Source: Candidatus Daviesbacteria bacterium (GTDB taxonomy: Bacteria > Patescibacteria > Microgenomatia > Daviesbacterales > UBA10151). Taken from it: a stretch of DNA of 64,000 bases. The notes below the pieces were generated by a model, which worked only from the letters and a program-made list of their open reading frames with translations, ran no database searches and was not told the DNA's origin. The translations under genes were made by a program, and so were the position numbers. The stretch lies in assembly GCA_016187025.1 (NCBI GenBank), contig JACPKM010000008.1:16657-80656 (forward strand), read 5' to 3'. This document shows, piece after piece, positions 8,614 to 17,227 of the stretch; position 1 is the first letter of the stretch, and each line of letters opens with the position of its first letter.

Positions 8614-10808
8614 TAATTTAGTACTCGGCCTTCAATGGGAATTCGTATGATAAAGCTTGACCCTTTTCCTATATTACTTCTAACACTAATTTTTCCTCTA
8701 TGCTGTCTAATAATTTGCGAACTGATATAAAGCCCAAGTCCCAAACCAGCATAAGTTTCTCCTTTATGCTTTACTACCTGAAAAAATCTATCAAATACCC
8801 TTTTTTGAAACTCCTTAGGTATACCTATTCCAAAATCCTGAACCTCAATTTGCATATGATTGCTTATCTCCTTTGTTTTAATTAGTACCTTCAAAGCTCC
8901 CGGAGAATATTTTACCGCATTTGTAATTAAATTTACCATCACCTCGGATACCCGATCTTTATCCCAGTACACCCGTTTCGAAACATACCCTTTTAAAATC
9001 AGTTTGTGGGTTTTAAATGCTGGCTGCAAGCTACCAACAATATCCTTGATAAATTTATTAAAATCAAACCTTGTTCTATAAAACGGTAAAGACCCTTTCT
9101 CCATTTTACTCAAATCCAGTAATTCATTTACCAACCGGGTTAACTTATCAAGTTGCAAATTGACTTTTTCTAAGTAGGCTTTGACAATACCATCCTCTGT
9201 TTTTATTAGCCGTGCTTGAATTAACTGAGTAAAAGCCTTGATGGTAGTAATCGGAGTTTTGAGCTCATGGCTTGCAATTGCCAGGAATTCATCTTTATGC
9301 TTTTCAACCAGTTTCAACTCAGTAACATCATGAAATACATTTACTACAAACTGAACTTCACCTTTATCATCAAAAACTGGGGTCGCTTTAACCAAACTCC
9401 ACCTTTCATGATTAGTATCTTTTTTTCGGAATCTGATGATGGTTTCAGGTGTGTTTTTCCCAAGTACGGCCAGTCTAGAGGGTAGTTTATCAAGGGGAAA
9501 TGGATTACCATTTTCTTCTTTAAGCTCAAATAGATCTAAGATGTTATTGTTTGATTCCTTTAGCATATTTTTTGGATGATCATATCCAATAGTTCTAGCA
9601 GCTGCTGAATTTACAAACATTAACTTACCCTCTTTACCTTGCACAGCTATCCCATCTGAAACATTTTGTAGAATAACTTCCAGTTGATTTTTTTGCTTCT
9701 TATATTCTTTTTCTCTAATTCTTAATTTGTCCTCTGCCTTTTTTCTTTCTCCGATTTCTTGTTTAGCTCCCTGAAAAAGAAGTGAGTTTTCAATTGAGAT
9801 TGCAACTCTGCCAGCTAAATCATTTGCCAAAATAAGATCAGCTTGCTGGTAATGCCTTCCTGAGTCTCCCATTGAAAAAGTAACAATTCCCAACATATGC
9901 CCTCTAGAGATAATTGGAATAGCCATATATGAACAAACCCCTAAGGCTTTTAATAGTTTTAGATGCTTTGTATTCAGGGAAATTGAACTCAGCCATTTAG
10001 TGTCAACTCTTGAAACAAGCAAAGGTTTGTTTAATTTTAAGCTTAAGGCAGCTGGCTGGCTGGAGTCCAAGGATAGAGGATAATTGTTTTTAAGTATATT
10101 TGCCAGTCTATTTTTTTTAGAGTCTATATGAACTACCTCGACGCGGCTGGTATTATTGCTTTCTTCTACCAAATCGATAATACACCAATCTGCTATGATT
10201 GGTACAATTAAACGAGCCAGATTTTTGAGAGAGGTTCGATAGTCCAATGATTGAGATAAGATTTTACTTGCCTCAACTAGAAAAGATAGCTTTAAATTGG
10301 CATTTTCAGCCTCAGCTCTGGCTGACTGCTCAATAATAAGCTGTGCCTTTTCCTCCTCTGCCAGTTTTCGGTCTGTAATATCCTGAACTAGACCCTCGAA
10401 ATATATAATTTCACCATTTTTATTCTTTACTGCCCGGGCATTCTCCGAAATCCAAATAATATCTCCGTCTTTTTTACGAACCTGTGATTCAAAATCAGTT
10501 ATCAGCCCTTTTGACCTAATTAGCCTGATAAATTTATCCCTGGTACTGGAATTTACATAAAATTGAGTTTTAATATTTACTAAGTTACTTGTCATATCTT
10601 CTACTGATTCATAGCCGAGAATTTTGGCCAAAGCAGGGTTAGCGGTTAATATTTTCCCCTCAGGAGTTGACTGATATATGCCCTCGATAGCATTTTCAAA
10701 AATTGATCTATACAAATTATCACCATTGATAGGTTCATCAATTATGCTTTTTTCTAACATTAGGATTTTCCTTTTTGGAGGCGATCTTAGGACAGAGTCA
10801 GCGAACAT
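8613..10808 (-). CDS. Soluble PAS-GAF-PAS sensor histidine kinase
   Basis: 731 residues with no transmembrane helix. Order: PAS about 30-150 (LYRSIFENAIEGIYQ to VQDITDRKLAEEE), GAF about 170-345, PAS about 365-490, HisKA with H514 in ASHELKTP, and HATPase with N-box NLITNAVKYS, G1 DFGIGIP and G2 GLGLGLYIS. So it autophosphorylates in response to a cytoplasmic signal such as redox, light or a small ligand; the ligand cannot be read from sequence. ATG 10808 has AGGA 7 bases upstream; ATG 10760 (MLEKS) also has AAGGA and is an alternative start. Confidence 0.9.
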   Translation of the reverse strand: MFADSVLRSPPKRKILMLEKSIIDEPINGDNLYRSIFENAIEGIYQSTPEGKILTANPALAKILGYESVEDMTSNLVNIKTQFYVNSSTRDKFIRLIRSKGLITDFESQVRKKDGDIIWISENARAVKNKNGEIIYFEGLVQDITDRKLAEEEKAQLIIEQSARAEAENANLKLSFLVEASKILSQSLDYRTSLKNLARLIVPIIADWCIIDLVEESNNTSRVEVVHIDSKKNRLANILKNNYPLSLDSSQPAALSLKLNKPLLVSRVDTKWLSSISLNTKHLKLLKALGVCSYMAIPIISRGHMLGIVTFSMGDSGRHYQQADLILANDLAGRVAISIENSLLFQGAKQEIGERKKAEDKLRIREKEYKKQKNQLEVILQNVSDGIAVQGKEGKLMFVNSAAARTIGYDHPKNMLKESNNNILDLFELKEENGNPFPLDKLPSRLAVLGKNTPETIIRFRKKDTNHERWSLVKATPVFDDKGEVQFVVNVFHDVTELKLVEKHKDEFLAIASHELKTPITTIKAFTQLIQARLIKTEDGIVKAYLEKVNLQLDKLTRLVNELLDLSKMEKGSLPFYRTRFDFNKFIKDIVGSLQPAFKTHKLILKGYVSKRVYWDKDRVSEVMVNLITNAVKYSPGALKVLIKTKEISNHMQIEVQDFGIGIPKEFQKRVFDRFFQVVKHKGETYAGLGLGLYISSQIIRQHRGKISVRSNIGKGSSFIIRIPIEGRVLN

Positions 10809-10893
10809 AATTTAATCCTACAAATCAAAAATAAGATCATTATGATTAGAATGTAATAATTAAGTAAGCTACAAAAAAAGGCCCGCTTTTGAG

Positions 10894-11490
10894 CTAAATT
10901 GTTTTTTGATATTCTTGGAGTGTTAGCCAGACAGGGTCTGGAACTTTTTTATAGTTGATGTTTCTTGTAAGCTTTGGTTCTCCGTTTTCTTCTATTAGAT
11001 AATAAGCAAAACCACGCAGTTTTTTGATAGGCTCATAATCAGCATGACCTGGTAGGCTGACCGGGTCGGTCTCTTCAAAATTAACAGGGCTATCATCTGA
11101 TGTCACCAGCCATTTTTTTCCGGTATTTGCAACCAGATGGGCTGTGCCAGCAGGCATAAATACCGCATCACCCTTCTTTACTTTGATCGCCATAAAAGAT
11201 TCTATCTCGTCATCTATAGGTTGACCATTAGAATCGTTTTTCCTTATCTGTAAAAGCACCACACCTTCACCCTCAATAATATGGTAGGTTTCTGAGATAC
11301 GGCCTACATGGTAGTGTCCATAGGTTTTGATATATTCACCGCCTATCGTCCCTGTTTCCCATACAGTGATATTTGTCTTGTCAGATCCCCCACGAATCAT
11401 ATAATAATGAATCTCAGGTCCTGGGGCATCAGGAGCAAGCAATACCTCCTTCATCTTGCCGTGTTCTCTTGGAGCAAAAGGTTTAAGCAT
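10894..11490 (-). CDS. Archaeal-type (cupin) glucose-6-phosphate isomerase
   Basis: Interconverts glucose-6-phosphate and fructose-6-phosphate. It belongs to the metal-dependent cupin family (PF06560) typical of Euryarchaeota, not the usual bacterial Pgi. The motif YGHYHVGRISETYHIIEGEG supplies the His-His-Glu ligands and GTAHLVAN the last His. 198 residues fits the family. It stands head to head with zwf with overlapping promoters, giving a shared control point at the glucose-6-phosphate branch. Horizontal origin from archaea is a family-level inference. Confidence 0.9.
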   Translation of the reverse strand: MLKPFAPREHGKMKEVLLAPDAPGPEIHYYMIRGGSDKTNITVWETGTIGGEYIKTYGHYHVGRISETYHIIEGEGVVLLQIRKNDSNGQPIDDEIESFMAIKVKKGDAVFMPAGTAHLVANTGKKWLVTSDDSPVNFEETDPVSLPGHADYEPIKKLRGFAYYLIEENGEPKLTRNINYKKVPDPVWLTLQEYQKTI

Positions 11491-11498
11491 AGATTACT

Positions 11499-11528
11499 AG
11501 TATTTCACTCTTTACATTTCTTTGTCAA
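11499..11528 (-). promoter_or_regulatory. pgi promoter, leaderless geometry
   Basis: Minus-strand -35 TTGACA (11523-11528), 18 bp spacer, -10 AATACT (11499-11504), then 8 bases to the pgi ATG and no Shine-Dalgarno sequence. Confidence 0.55.
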
Positions 11529-11539
11529 TATTACAAAAT
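11511..11539 (+). promoter_or_regulatory. zwf promoter, overlapping the pgi promoter
   Basis: Plus-strand -35 TTTACA (11511-11516), 17 bp spacer, -10 CAAAAT (11534-11539), then 8 bases to the zwf ATG. The spacer contains the -35 of the divergent pgi promoter, so the two polymerases would compete. Confidence 0.5.
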
Positions 11540-11547
11540 GTCAACAA

Positions 11548-12975
11548 ATGAATCCGTTTACTTTAATTATTTTTGGTATTACATCAAACCTATCTCAAAT
11601 TAAAATCATTCCTGCACTTTATGACATGGAGGAAAAAGGGCTTTTGTCCGGAATTTCCGTTTTGGGGGTTGCCAGAAAAAAACAGACAAAGAAAGAGTTC
11701 TACGAATATATTAATAAAGTAGCCTACTTACCAAACGTTCATCATAAGCACCAGATTAAAAAAGAGGTCTATGAAAGGTTATGCAGGAAAATGAGCTATA
11801 TTGATGGAGATTTAGATGACCCTAACTTTTACCTCAGATTAAAAAATACTCTGGCTAAAGAATCTAATATTAAAAGCAGGGTATTTTATCTGGCGGTCTA
11901 TCCAGGCCTTTATGAAATGGTTTTTAAACACCTTAAAAAAAATAAACTAACTCAGCAAAAAAATGGTTGGGCAAGACTTATTATAGAAAAACCCCTAGGG
12001 TTTGATTTAAAAACTGCCAAAATTTTAAATAGGCTTTTAGGTAAATATTTCACAGCAGATCAGGTTTTTAGACTTGACCATTATTTAGGGAAGGAAACTT
12101 TACAGAATATTTTAACCTTTAGATTTGGCAATGGGATTTTTGAACCACTAATGAACTCGGAGTACGTAGACCACATTCAAATTACAGCTACAGAGGATTT
12201 TGGGATAGGAAAAAGGGGCGCTTACTATGATAGTGTTGGCGCCTTAATAGATGTGGGACAAAACCATGAACTACAAATGTTAGCACTTACAACAATGGAT
12301 GCTCCTGTAGAATTTAGTAGTCAATCACTCTCCAGACAAAAAGTAAAAATCCTAAAATCCTTAGTACCAAGTAAAGTTGTGTTTGGCCAATATGATGGAT
12401 ATACCAAAGAAGAAAGCGTTAACCCAAACTCCACCAAAGATACATTTTATGCTTTGAAGACGTATATTGATAACGAGAGGTGGAAAGATGTGCCTATATA
12501 TATTAGGGCTGGCAAGATGCTAAAACAATATGTTACGGAGATAGTAGTAGTCTTCAAAAACCCCATTAACAGGTTATTTAAACATCTAGACTGCGGTGAA
12601 GAACCAAACATATTGATCTATCGTATCCAACCAAATGAGGGGGTAGTTTTAAAAATAGTTGCCAAGAAGCCAGGTCAGGAAACCGAGCTTGAACCGTCGT
12701 ACATGCAGTTTTGCTACAAAATAAACCCAGAGGGCCATTTTTTTCCAGATCCTTATGAAAGACTGCTTCTTGATGCAATCAAAGGAGACCAAACCTTCTT
12801 CAATGATGCAGAAGAAGTTGAGGCTGAATGGGCTTTTGTTGACCCCCTCGTTAGCACTCGGGGTAAACCACATATTTATAAACCAGGTTCATGGGGACCA
12901 AAAGAAGCGGATGAGCTGATTGAAAAAGATGGCAGAGCTTGGCTTGAACCTTCAATGGACTTTTGCAGAATTTAG
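11548..12975 (+). CDS. zwf: Glucose-6-phosphate 1-dehydrogenase
   Basis: First enzyme of the oxidative pentose phosphate pathway. The open frame extends 80 codons upstream of 11548, but that part runs antisense over pgi and has no similarity; family sequence starts at MNPFTLIIFGITSNLSQ. The catalytic motif FRLDHYLGKETLQN is intact and the length (475) is normal. The dinucleotide fingerprint is altered: the common GATGDLAxRK is here GITSNLSQIK, which may change NADP handling. Stop codon overlaps the gnd stop on the other strand (shared TTAG). Confidence 0.92.
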   Translation: MNPFTLIIFGITSNLSQIKIIPALYDMEEKGLLSGISVLGVARKKQTKKEFYEYINKVAYLPNVHHKHQIKKEVYERLCRKMSYIDGDLDDPNFYLRLKNTLAKESNIKSRVFYLAVYPGLYEMVFKHLKKNKLTQQKNGWARLIIEKPLGFDLKTAKILNRLLGKYFTADQVFRLDHYLGKETLQNILTFRFGNGIFEPLMNSEYVDHIQITATEDFGIGKRGAYYDSVGALIDVGQNHELQMLALTTMDAPVEFSSQSLSRQKVKILKSLVPSKVVFGQYDGYTKEESVNPNSTKDTFYALKTYIDNERWKDVPIYIRAGKMLKQYVTEIVVVFKNPINRLFKHLDCGEEPNILIYRIQPNEGVVLKIVAKKPGQETELEPSYMQFCYKINPEGHFFPDPYERLLLDAIKGDQTFFNDAEEVEAEWAFVDPLVSTRGKPHIYKPGSWGPKEADELIEKDGRAWLEPSMDFCRI

Positions 12976-13904
12976 CTTTTCTTTACATCATGTTGGCCGA
13001 ATTGGCCGCGCATGGCAGAGATAACTTTGTTTCTAAAGCCTTCTGGGGAATCCTCAGGATCATTTCCAGAATTCTCCCTAACTCTGACTGCATCCTCGAT
13101 GGCCGGAGTGTTTACCCCTATCTCCTTGGCTACATCCAGTGTCCAATCAGCTTCTCCGGGTACTCTTTTACCAGATCCACCGGATCCAATGCTGGATGAT
13201 ATATTGGCAAGCTCCGGATCTTCTTTAAAAGCTTCCCATGCCCATCCTACCAGTCTTGATTCTACAACCGATCTATGCATATAAATATCCAAAAGCTTTA
13301 TAAAATTATATTCAAAAGGTGAGTGCTTTAGAATTGCCAAGCCTTCACCAATCGATTCCATCATGCCGTATTCAATACCATTGTGTACCATTTTGGCAAA
13401 GTGACCTGCTCCCACAGGGCCCAGATGTTGATATGCATCTGGGGCTGCTACGGCTCTGCAAACTTCTTTAATCCTTTTAAAATCTTCTTCTGACCCGCCA
13501 ATCATTAAACATGCACCAGCTCTTGCTCCCCCTGGGCCTCCCGAAACTCCAATGTCCATAAAGTGCACGAGTGTGGTTTTAACTTTTTCATACCTTCTTA
13601 AAGTATCTTTATAGAAGGAATTCGCGCCTTCAATGATTAGATCACCTGGTTCTAAAAGAGGTAATAATTTGTTAATAACCTCATCAATTGCTTCACCAGC
13701 AGTTAGCATTAACCAAATAGTCCTAGGAGCTTCTAATTTAGAAACTAAATCTTCAATACTTTCTGCACCGGTTGCACCAGCAACAACTACTTCTTGTATG
13801 GGTCCGGAGGATCTGTTCCATGCTACCACCTCCTGACCTTGTTCAAGAAGCCTTAGCACCATATTTTTGCCCATTCTTCCTAAACCAATATACCCAATCT
13901 TCAT
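12972..13904 (-). CDS. gnd: 6-phosphogluconate dehydrogenase, short (about 300-residue) form
   Basis: Decarboxylating dehydrogenase making ribulose-5-phosphate. N-terminal Rossmann motif GYIGLGRMGKNMVLRL, substrate loop DIGVSGGPGGARAGACLMIGG and catalytic GHFAKMVHNGIEYG are present. At 310 residues it belongs to the short GntZ/YqeC-type enzymes, not the 470-residue form; NAD preference is common there. The Asn-Arg after strand 2 (VVAWNRSS) fits NADP or mixed use. Converges on zwf with overlapping stops and has its own promoter, so pathway genes are adjacent but separately transcribed. Confidence 0.92.
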   Translation of the reverse strand: MKIGYIGLGRMGKNMVLRLLEQGQEVVAWNRSSGPIQEVVVAGATGAESIEDLVSKLEAPRTIWLMLTAGEAIDEVINKLLPLLEPGDLIIEGANSFYKDTLRRYEKVKTTLVHFMDIGVSGGPGGARAGACLMIGGSEEDFKRIKEVCRAVAAPDAYQHLGPVGAGHFAKMVHNGIEYGMMESIGEGLAILKHSPFEYNFIKLLDIYMHRSVVESRLVGWAWEAFKEDPELANISSSIGSGGSGKRVPGEADWTLDVAKEIGVNTPAIEDAVRVRENSGNDPEDSPEGFRNKVISAMRGQFGQHDVKKS

Positions 13905-13911
13905 GTCAACT

Positions 13912-13940
13912 ACATTACAAAAATTTCCGTGGTATTACAA
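13912..13940 (-). promoter_or_regulatory. gnd promoter, leaderless geometry
   Basis: Minus-strand -35 TTGTAA (13935-13940), 17 bp spacer, -10 TAATGT (13912-13917), then 7 bases to the gnd ATG; no Shine-Dalgarno sequence. Confidence 0.4.
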
Positions 13941-13948
13941 GATAGAAA

Positions 13949-14557
13949 CTAGCTCTCTAATTCAGTATAAACAACCAGTCTTTGAGAATAGTTTCTGGTA
14001 TTTTGGTTAAATACACCGTCACATGTTATTAAATTCAGCCTTGGTTTATCAGTACTTGCAAATACTTGCTCCAGAGGCACTTGGTCAAAAGCATAGATTG
14101 TTTTATTTACTACCACAAAAACTCTTCTATTCCCTTCCTGATCTTCCACAATAACCTGGTCACCTGCAACTAAGCTACTTAAGTAAAAAAACACCGCTGG
14201 CGCTCCAGTGACATCATCAAAATGACCAGCCAAAACTGCACTTCCTTTCTCACCTGGTCTAAACCCCAGTTGATACCAAGCTACATTTGCAGCAACCTTG
14301 GGTATATCCATCCTTCCTAGGGTATCTTGCCCCACATGCTCAACAGCTGCGTACACATTTAATTTAGGAATTGATACAACTGCAGGAATTATTGCCTGTT
14401 GCTGGGTTTGACTTTGGTTTTCTACTATAGATTCATTAGGTTGGGCCTCAGGAGATGAGTTTAAAAAAGTTGTCTCGTTACCTACAAATAACAGTCCCCC
14501 CACTATACCTATAACTGCAAATACAGCAACTAAAATTGCGTTTTTAATGTTTTGCAT
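13949..14557 (-). CDS. Sortase, class F/E-like
   Basis: Membrane-anchored transpeptidase that joins surface proteins to cell-wall or sugar acceptors. N-terminal helix (AILVAVFAVIGIVGGLLFVG), a Gln/Ser linker, then the sortase barrel with His in VLAGHFDD, Cys in LNLITCDG and Arg in NYSQRLVVY. About 202 residues from ATG 14557. A TTG at 14593 would add 12 residues encoded inside a hairpin and is less likely. It directly follows a tiny secreted protein ending PSTGMGG, the obvious candidate substrate. Confidence 0.88.
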   Translation of the reverse strand: MQNIKNAILVAVFAVIGIVGGLLFVGNETTFLNSSPEAQPNESIVENQSQTQQQAIIPAVVSIPKLNVYAAVEHVGQDTLGRMDIPKVAANVAWYQLGFRPGEKGSAVLAGHFDDVTGAPAVFFYLSSLVAGDQVIVEDQEGNRRVFVVVNKTIYAFDQVPLEQVFASTDKPRLNLITCDGVFNQNTRNYSQRLVVYTELES

Positions 14558-14568
14558 AAACTCATGAA

Positions 14569-14605
14569 TTTGGCGGGCACTGCAATTTTTCAAGCACCCG
14601 CCAAA
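14569..14605. other. Intergenic hairpin between small secreted protein and sortase genes
   Basis: TTTGGCGGG (14569-14577) and CCCGCCAAA (14597-14605) form a perfect 9-bp stem with a 19-base loop. No U-tract follows on either strand, so it does not look like an intrinsic terminator. It ends 11 bases upstream of the sortase ATG and could limit sortase translation or protect the upstream message. Confidence 0.55.
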
Positions 14606-14615
14606 AAATTATCTT

Positions 14616-14825
14616 TTATCCACCCATTCCGGTTGATGGCGCGCCGGTTGGCACATTAGTTGCACCCGGAGTAGTTGTTGGCCTTGGGGTTGTAGTTGCC
14701 CTTGGTGATGCGGTTGGTGATGGACTTGCTGTTGGGCTAGGCGTCACCTGTGCCAAAGCTATTCCCAGTGTTGCTATAAAAGCGGTTGCTAAGGTCCCTG
14801 CTGCAATTAAGCCTTTTTGTAACAT
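14616..14825 (-). CDS. Small secreted Pro/Thr-rich protein, candidate sortase substrate
   Basis: 69 residues. Signal peptide MLQKGLIAAGTLATAFIATL ending ALAQ, then a low-complexity region of TPSPTASP/TTTPRP repeats, ending GAPSTGMGG. APSTG resembles an LPxTG sorting motif, but the hydrophobic helix and basic tail normally following it are missing. The start is fixed by a near-perfect ribosome-binding site AAAGGAGGTGAT 7 bases before the ATG, suggesting high expression. The sortase gene is next downstream. Confidence 0.7.
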   Translation of the reverse strand: MLQKGLIAAGTLATAFIATLGIALAQVTPSPTASPSPTASPRATTTPRPTTTPGATNVPTGAPSTGMGG

Positions 14826-14955
14826 TTATTTATCACCTCCTTTTCGTAGGTAGTCTTAGATTCTATTCGATAGAGGTTATAGTAGTTTAAAAAGGCAGTA
14901 AGATTTTGATAATAATTAATGCAAGTATTCTTACACGATTATTACTCAATGTTTA

Positions 14956-17154
14956 CTAGATCCGGGAGCCATGACCAGAATTATCCTCTCTGTTTTTACG
15001 GCCGTTTCCTTTTCTTTTGTCATCTCTCTCGTCTGAAAAGCTATCAGGAGTTTGACTATTTAATTGCGGATTAGTACTACCTGCTGGTTTTGGGGAAGGG
15101 CTCGGTCCAATTGAAAAGTTGCAATACCCAGTTGGTTCGGTACCTGGCAAGAAATATTCTATACTTGCTGAAGGTGTAGCAGTATTTTGACATACAGCAA
15201 GCTTAACAAGTCCTGATGGCGGGGTGAACACTTCTTTTGGTAATTCTTTTGCAAACTTTTCCATTAAATCTTTCCAAATTGGGGCTGCTCCTAGAGAACC
15301 GGCAATTCCGCTCATAGGCCTATTATCGTTGTTACCTACCCATACCCCTACAACTACATTTGGCAAGTAACCGATAGTCCAAGCATCCTTATAATCCTCA
15401 GTAGTTCCAGTTTTAACTGCTGCTGGGAAAGATGAATCCAGTGAATTTCCAAATATTTCCTTTCTTGCTTTGGAATCAGAAAGTATGGAGGATACTATAA
15501 AAGCTGGTTGGGCATCTACTACTTTTACCGGATCCTTCTCAGATTTAAAAATAAGTTTTTCCCCTTTATCTTCAATCCTTAAAATTAGTACTGGATCATT
15601 TCTAACTCCTTGGTTTGCCAAAACTGCATAAGCATCCACCATATCCAAAAGCCTAACCTCAGCTGTACCAAGTATGAGAGATAATCCATAATTTGATGGG
15701 TCTTTTAAGCTTGTTATCCCCATTTTTTTAGCCATTTCTATACCATTTTCGACTCCCACTTTTTCCATAACCTCAACTGAGGGCACATTCAAAGAGTTTG
15801 CCAAAGCTCTCCTTGGCAAAACTGGCCCCCTGAATTTTCGGTCATAGTTTTGTGGCCTGTAATATGCATTTGGATCCTGTCCTAGGGCAGTCAGCGCTGC
15901 TTCCCTAGTAGGATATGAAGACATCAGCTTTTTCTCATCAAAGTTATTAAAGGTCCTTGGCTCATCTCTTAATATTGTAGAGGAGGAAATTAATTTATTG
16001 TCAAATGCAGCCAAATAAATAATTGGCTTAAAAGCAGAACCAGAAGGCCGCAGGGATGTGGCAACATTAACCTTACCAAACTTATCATCATACCAATCCT
16101 TACTGCCAACCAACACCCTTACCTCACCTGTTTTAGGGTCCATAACAACTGCAGATCCATTGCTGACATTTTGACTTTTTAATAGAGTTACCTGTGAAGC
16201 AACAACTTCTTCCGCATATTTTTGCCACTCTAAATCAAGGGTTGTATAAACTTTAAATCCGGATCTTGCCACTCTCTCCTCGCCATACTTTTTAACCAGC
16301 TCATCTCTTACCAGTAATGCAAAATGCGTAGCAGTGGTATTTATATCTTTTTCTGAGGGTACAAGCACGATTTTTTCCCGTTTTGCCCTATCCCTTTCAT
16401 CGGCTGGAATATAGCCTTGCTCATACATCCTATCTAGGATGATTTCCTGCCTTTTCTTGGCTTCTTGATAGCCATCAGTAAAAGGATTAAGAGATGAGGG
16501 TGAAGGAAGTAGAGCTGCTATCAATGCTGATTCTGCTAAAGTAAGGTTGTTCACGCCCTTACCAAAATAGGTTTTGGCTGCAGCATCGACTCCGAATGAT
16601 CCCATACCAAAATAGACAGATTTTAAATACATTTCCAGCACTTCATTTTTCTCATACCTGCGGTTAATTTCTTGTGCCAGAACAATTTCCTGGTATTTTC
16701 TGATAAAGTCTTTTTTAGGTGAAAGTAGTGAGTTTTTAACCAGTTGCTGTGTAATGGTAGATCCACCGTAGTTTATATCTCCGGTTTGAATATTTGCGAA
16801 AGCAGATCGGATAATGGATTTAATAGAAAAACCTGGATGTTTATAAAAATCTTTATCTTCTATGGCAATAATTGCCTGCTGTGTATGCTTGGGAATCATA
16901 TCAAGGCTAATATCATCCCTTACTCTCCCTTGATAAAAGGTAAAAAAAGGCTTTCCGGTGCGGTCATAAAGCACTACTCCGGTGTTGTTTTTGTTCATAA
17001 TAGATTTCTTGCTTTGAAGAGTTTGAGCAAAGTAAGCATAGGTAATAATTGGTACAAATGAGAAAAGAAGAATTATGGATACGAATAAAATAAATAATTG
17101 GTGTCTAAATTGGGCAAATAGTACTTTCCTTCCTAATAGTCCTGCAAATTTCAT
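14956..17154 (-). CDS. Bifunctional penicillin-binding protein, class A (PBP1A type)
   Basis: Builds peptidoglycan: glycosyltransferase GT51 about residues 75-245 (catalytic Glu in IAIEDKDFYKHPG, then GGSTITQQLVKN) and transpeptidase about 330-640 with GSAFKPI (active Ser), SLN and KTGTTEDYKDAW. One N-terminal transmembrane helix (LFILFVSIILLFSFVPIIT). A Ser/Pro linker and a basic Lys/Arg/Asp-rich tail (DERDDKRKGNGRK) close the protein. 732 residues is normal. It heads or belongs to the wall block with dacA and the GH18-GH19 gene. Confidence 0.93.
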   Translation of the reverse strand: MKFAGLLGRKVLFAQFRHQLFILFVSIILLFSFVPIITYAYFAQTLQSKKSIMNKNNTGVVLYDRTGKPFFTFYQGRVRDDISLDMIPKHTQQAIIAIEDKDFYKHPGFSIKSIIRSAFANIQTGDINYGGSTITQQLVKNSLLSPKKDFIRKYQEIVLAQEINRRYEKNEVLEMYLKSVYFGMGSFGVDAAAKTYFGKGVNNLTLAESALIAALLPSPSSLNPFTDGYQEAKKRQEIILDRMYEQGYIPADERDRAKREKIVLVPSEKDINTTATHFALLVRDELVKKYGEERVARSGFKVYTTLDLEWQKYAEEVVASQVTLLKSQNVSNGSAVVMDPKTGEVRVLVGSKDWYDDKFGKVNVATSLRPSGSAFKPIIYLAAFDNKLISSSTILRDEPRTFNNFDEKKLMSSYPTREAALTALGQDPNAYYRPQNYDRKFRGPVLPRRALANSLNVPSVEVMEKVGVENGIEMAKKMGITSLKDPSNYGLSLILGTAEVRLLDMVDAYAVLANQGVRNDPVLILRIEDKGEKLIFKSEKDPVKVVDAQPAFIVSSILSDSKARKEIFGNSLDSSFPAAVKTGTTEDYKDAWTIGYLPNVVVGVWVGNNDNRPMSGIAGSLGAAPIWKDLMEKFAKELPKEVFTPPSGLVKLAVCQNTATPSASIEYFLPGTEPTGYCNFSIGPSPSPKPAGSTNPQLNSQTPDSFSDERDDKRKGNGRKNREDNSGHGSRI

Positions 17155-17227
17155 TCCTTCATTTTAAAGCAGCCACATGCAATTTTTGTAAGAAAAAAAG
17201 AATAGTCGTGTAAATAACATCACCTCC

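Noticed and set aside
11308..11547. Upstream extension of the zwf reading frame
   Set aside because: It runs antisense over the pgi start and shows no similarity; promoter and family sequence both support ATG 11548.
12963..13284. Plus-strand frames over gnd
   Set aside because: Antisense to a well-supported enzyme gene with no own signals.
14558..14593. TTG 14593 as sortase start
   Set aside because: The added residues are coded by a hairpin and precede a normal signal anchor that begins at ATG 14557.
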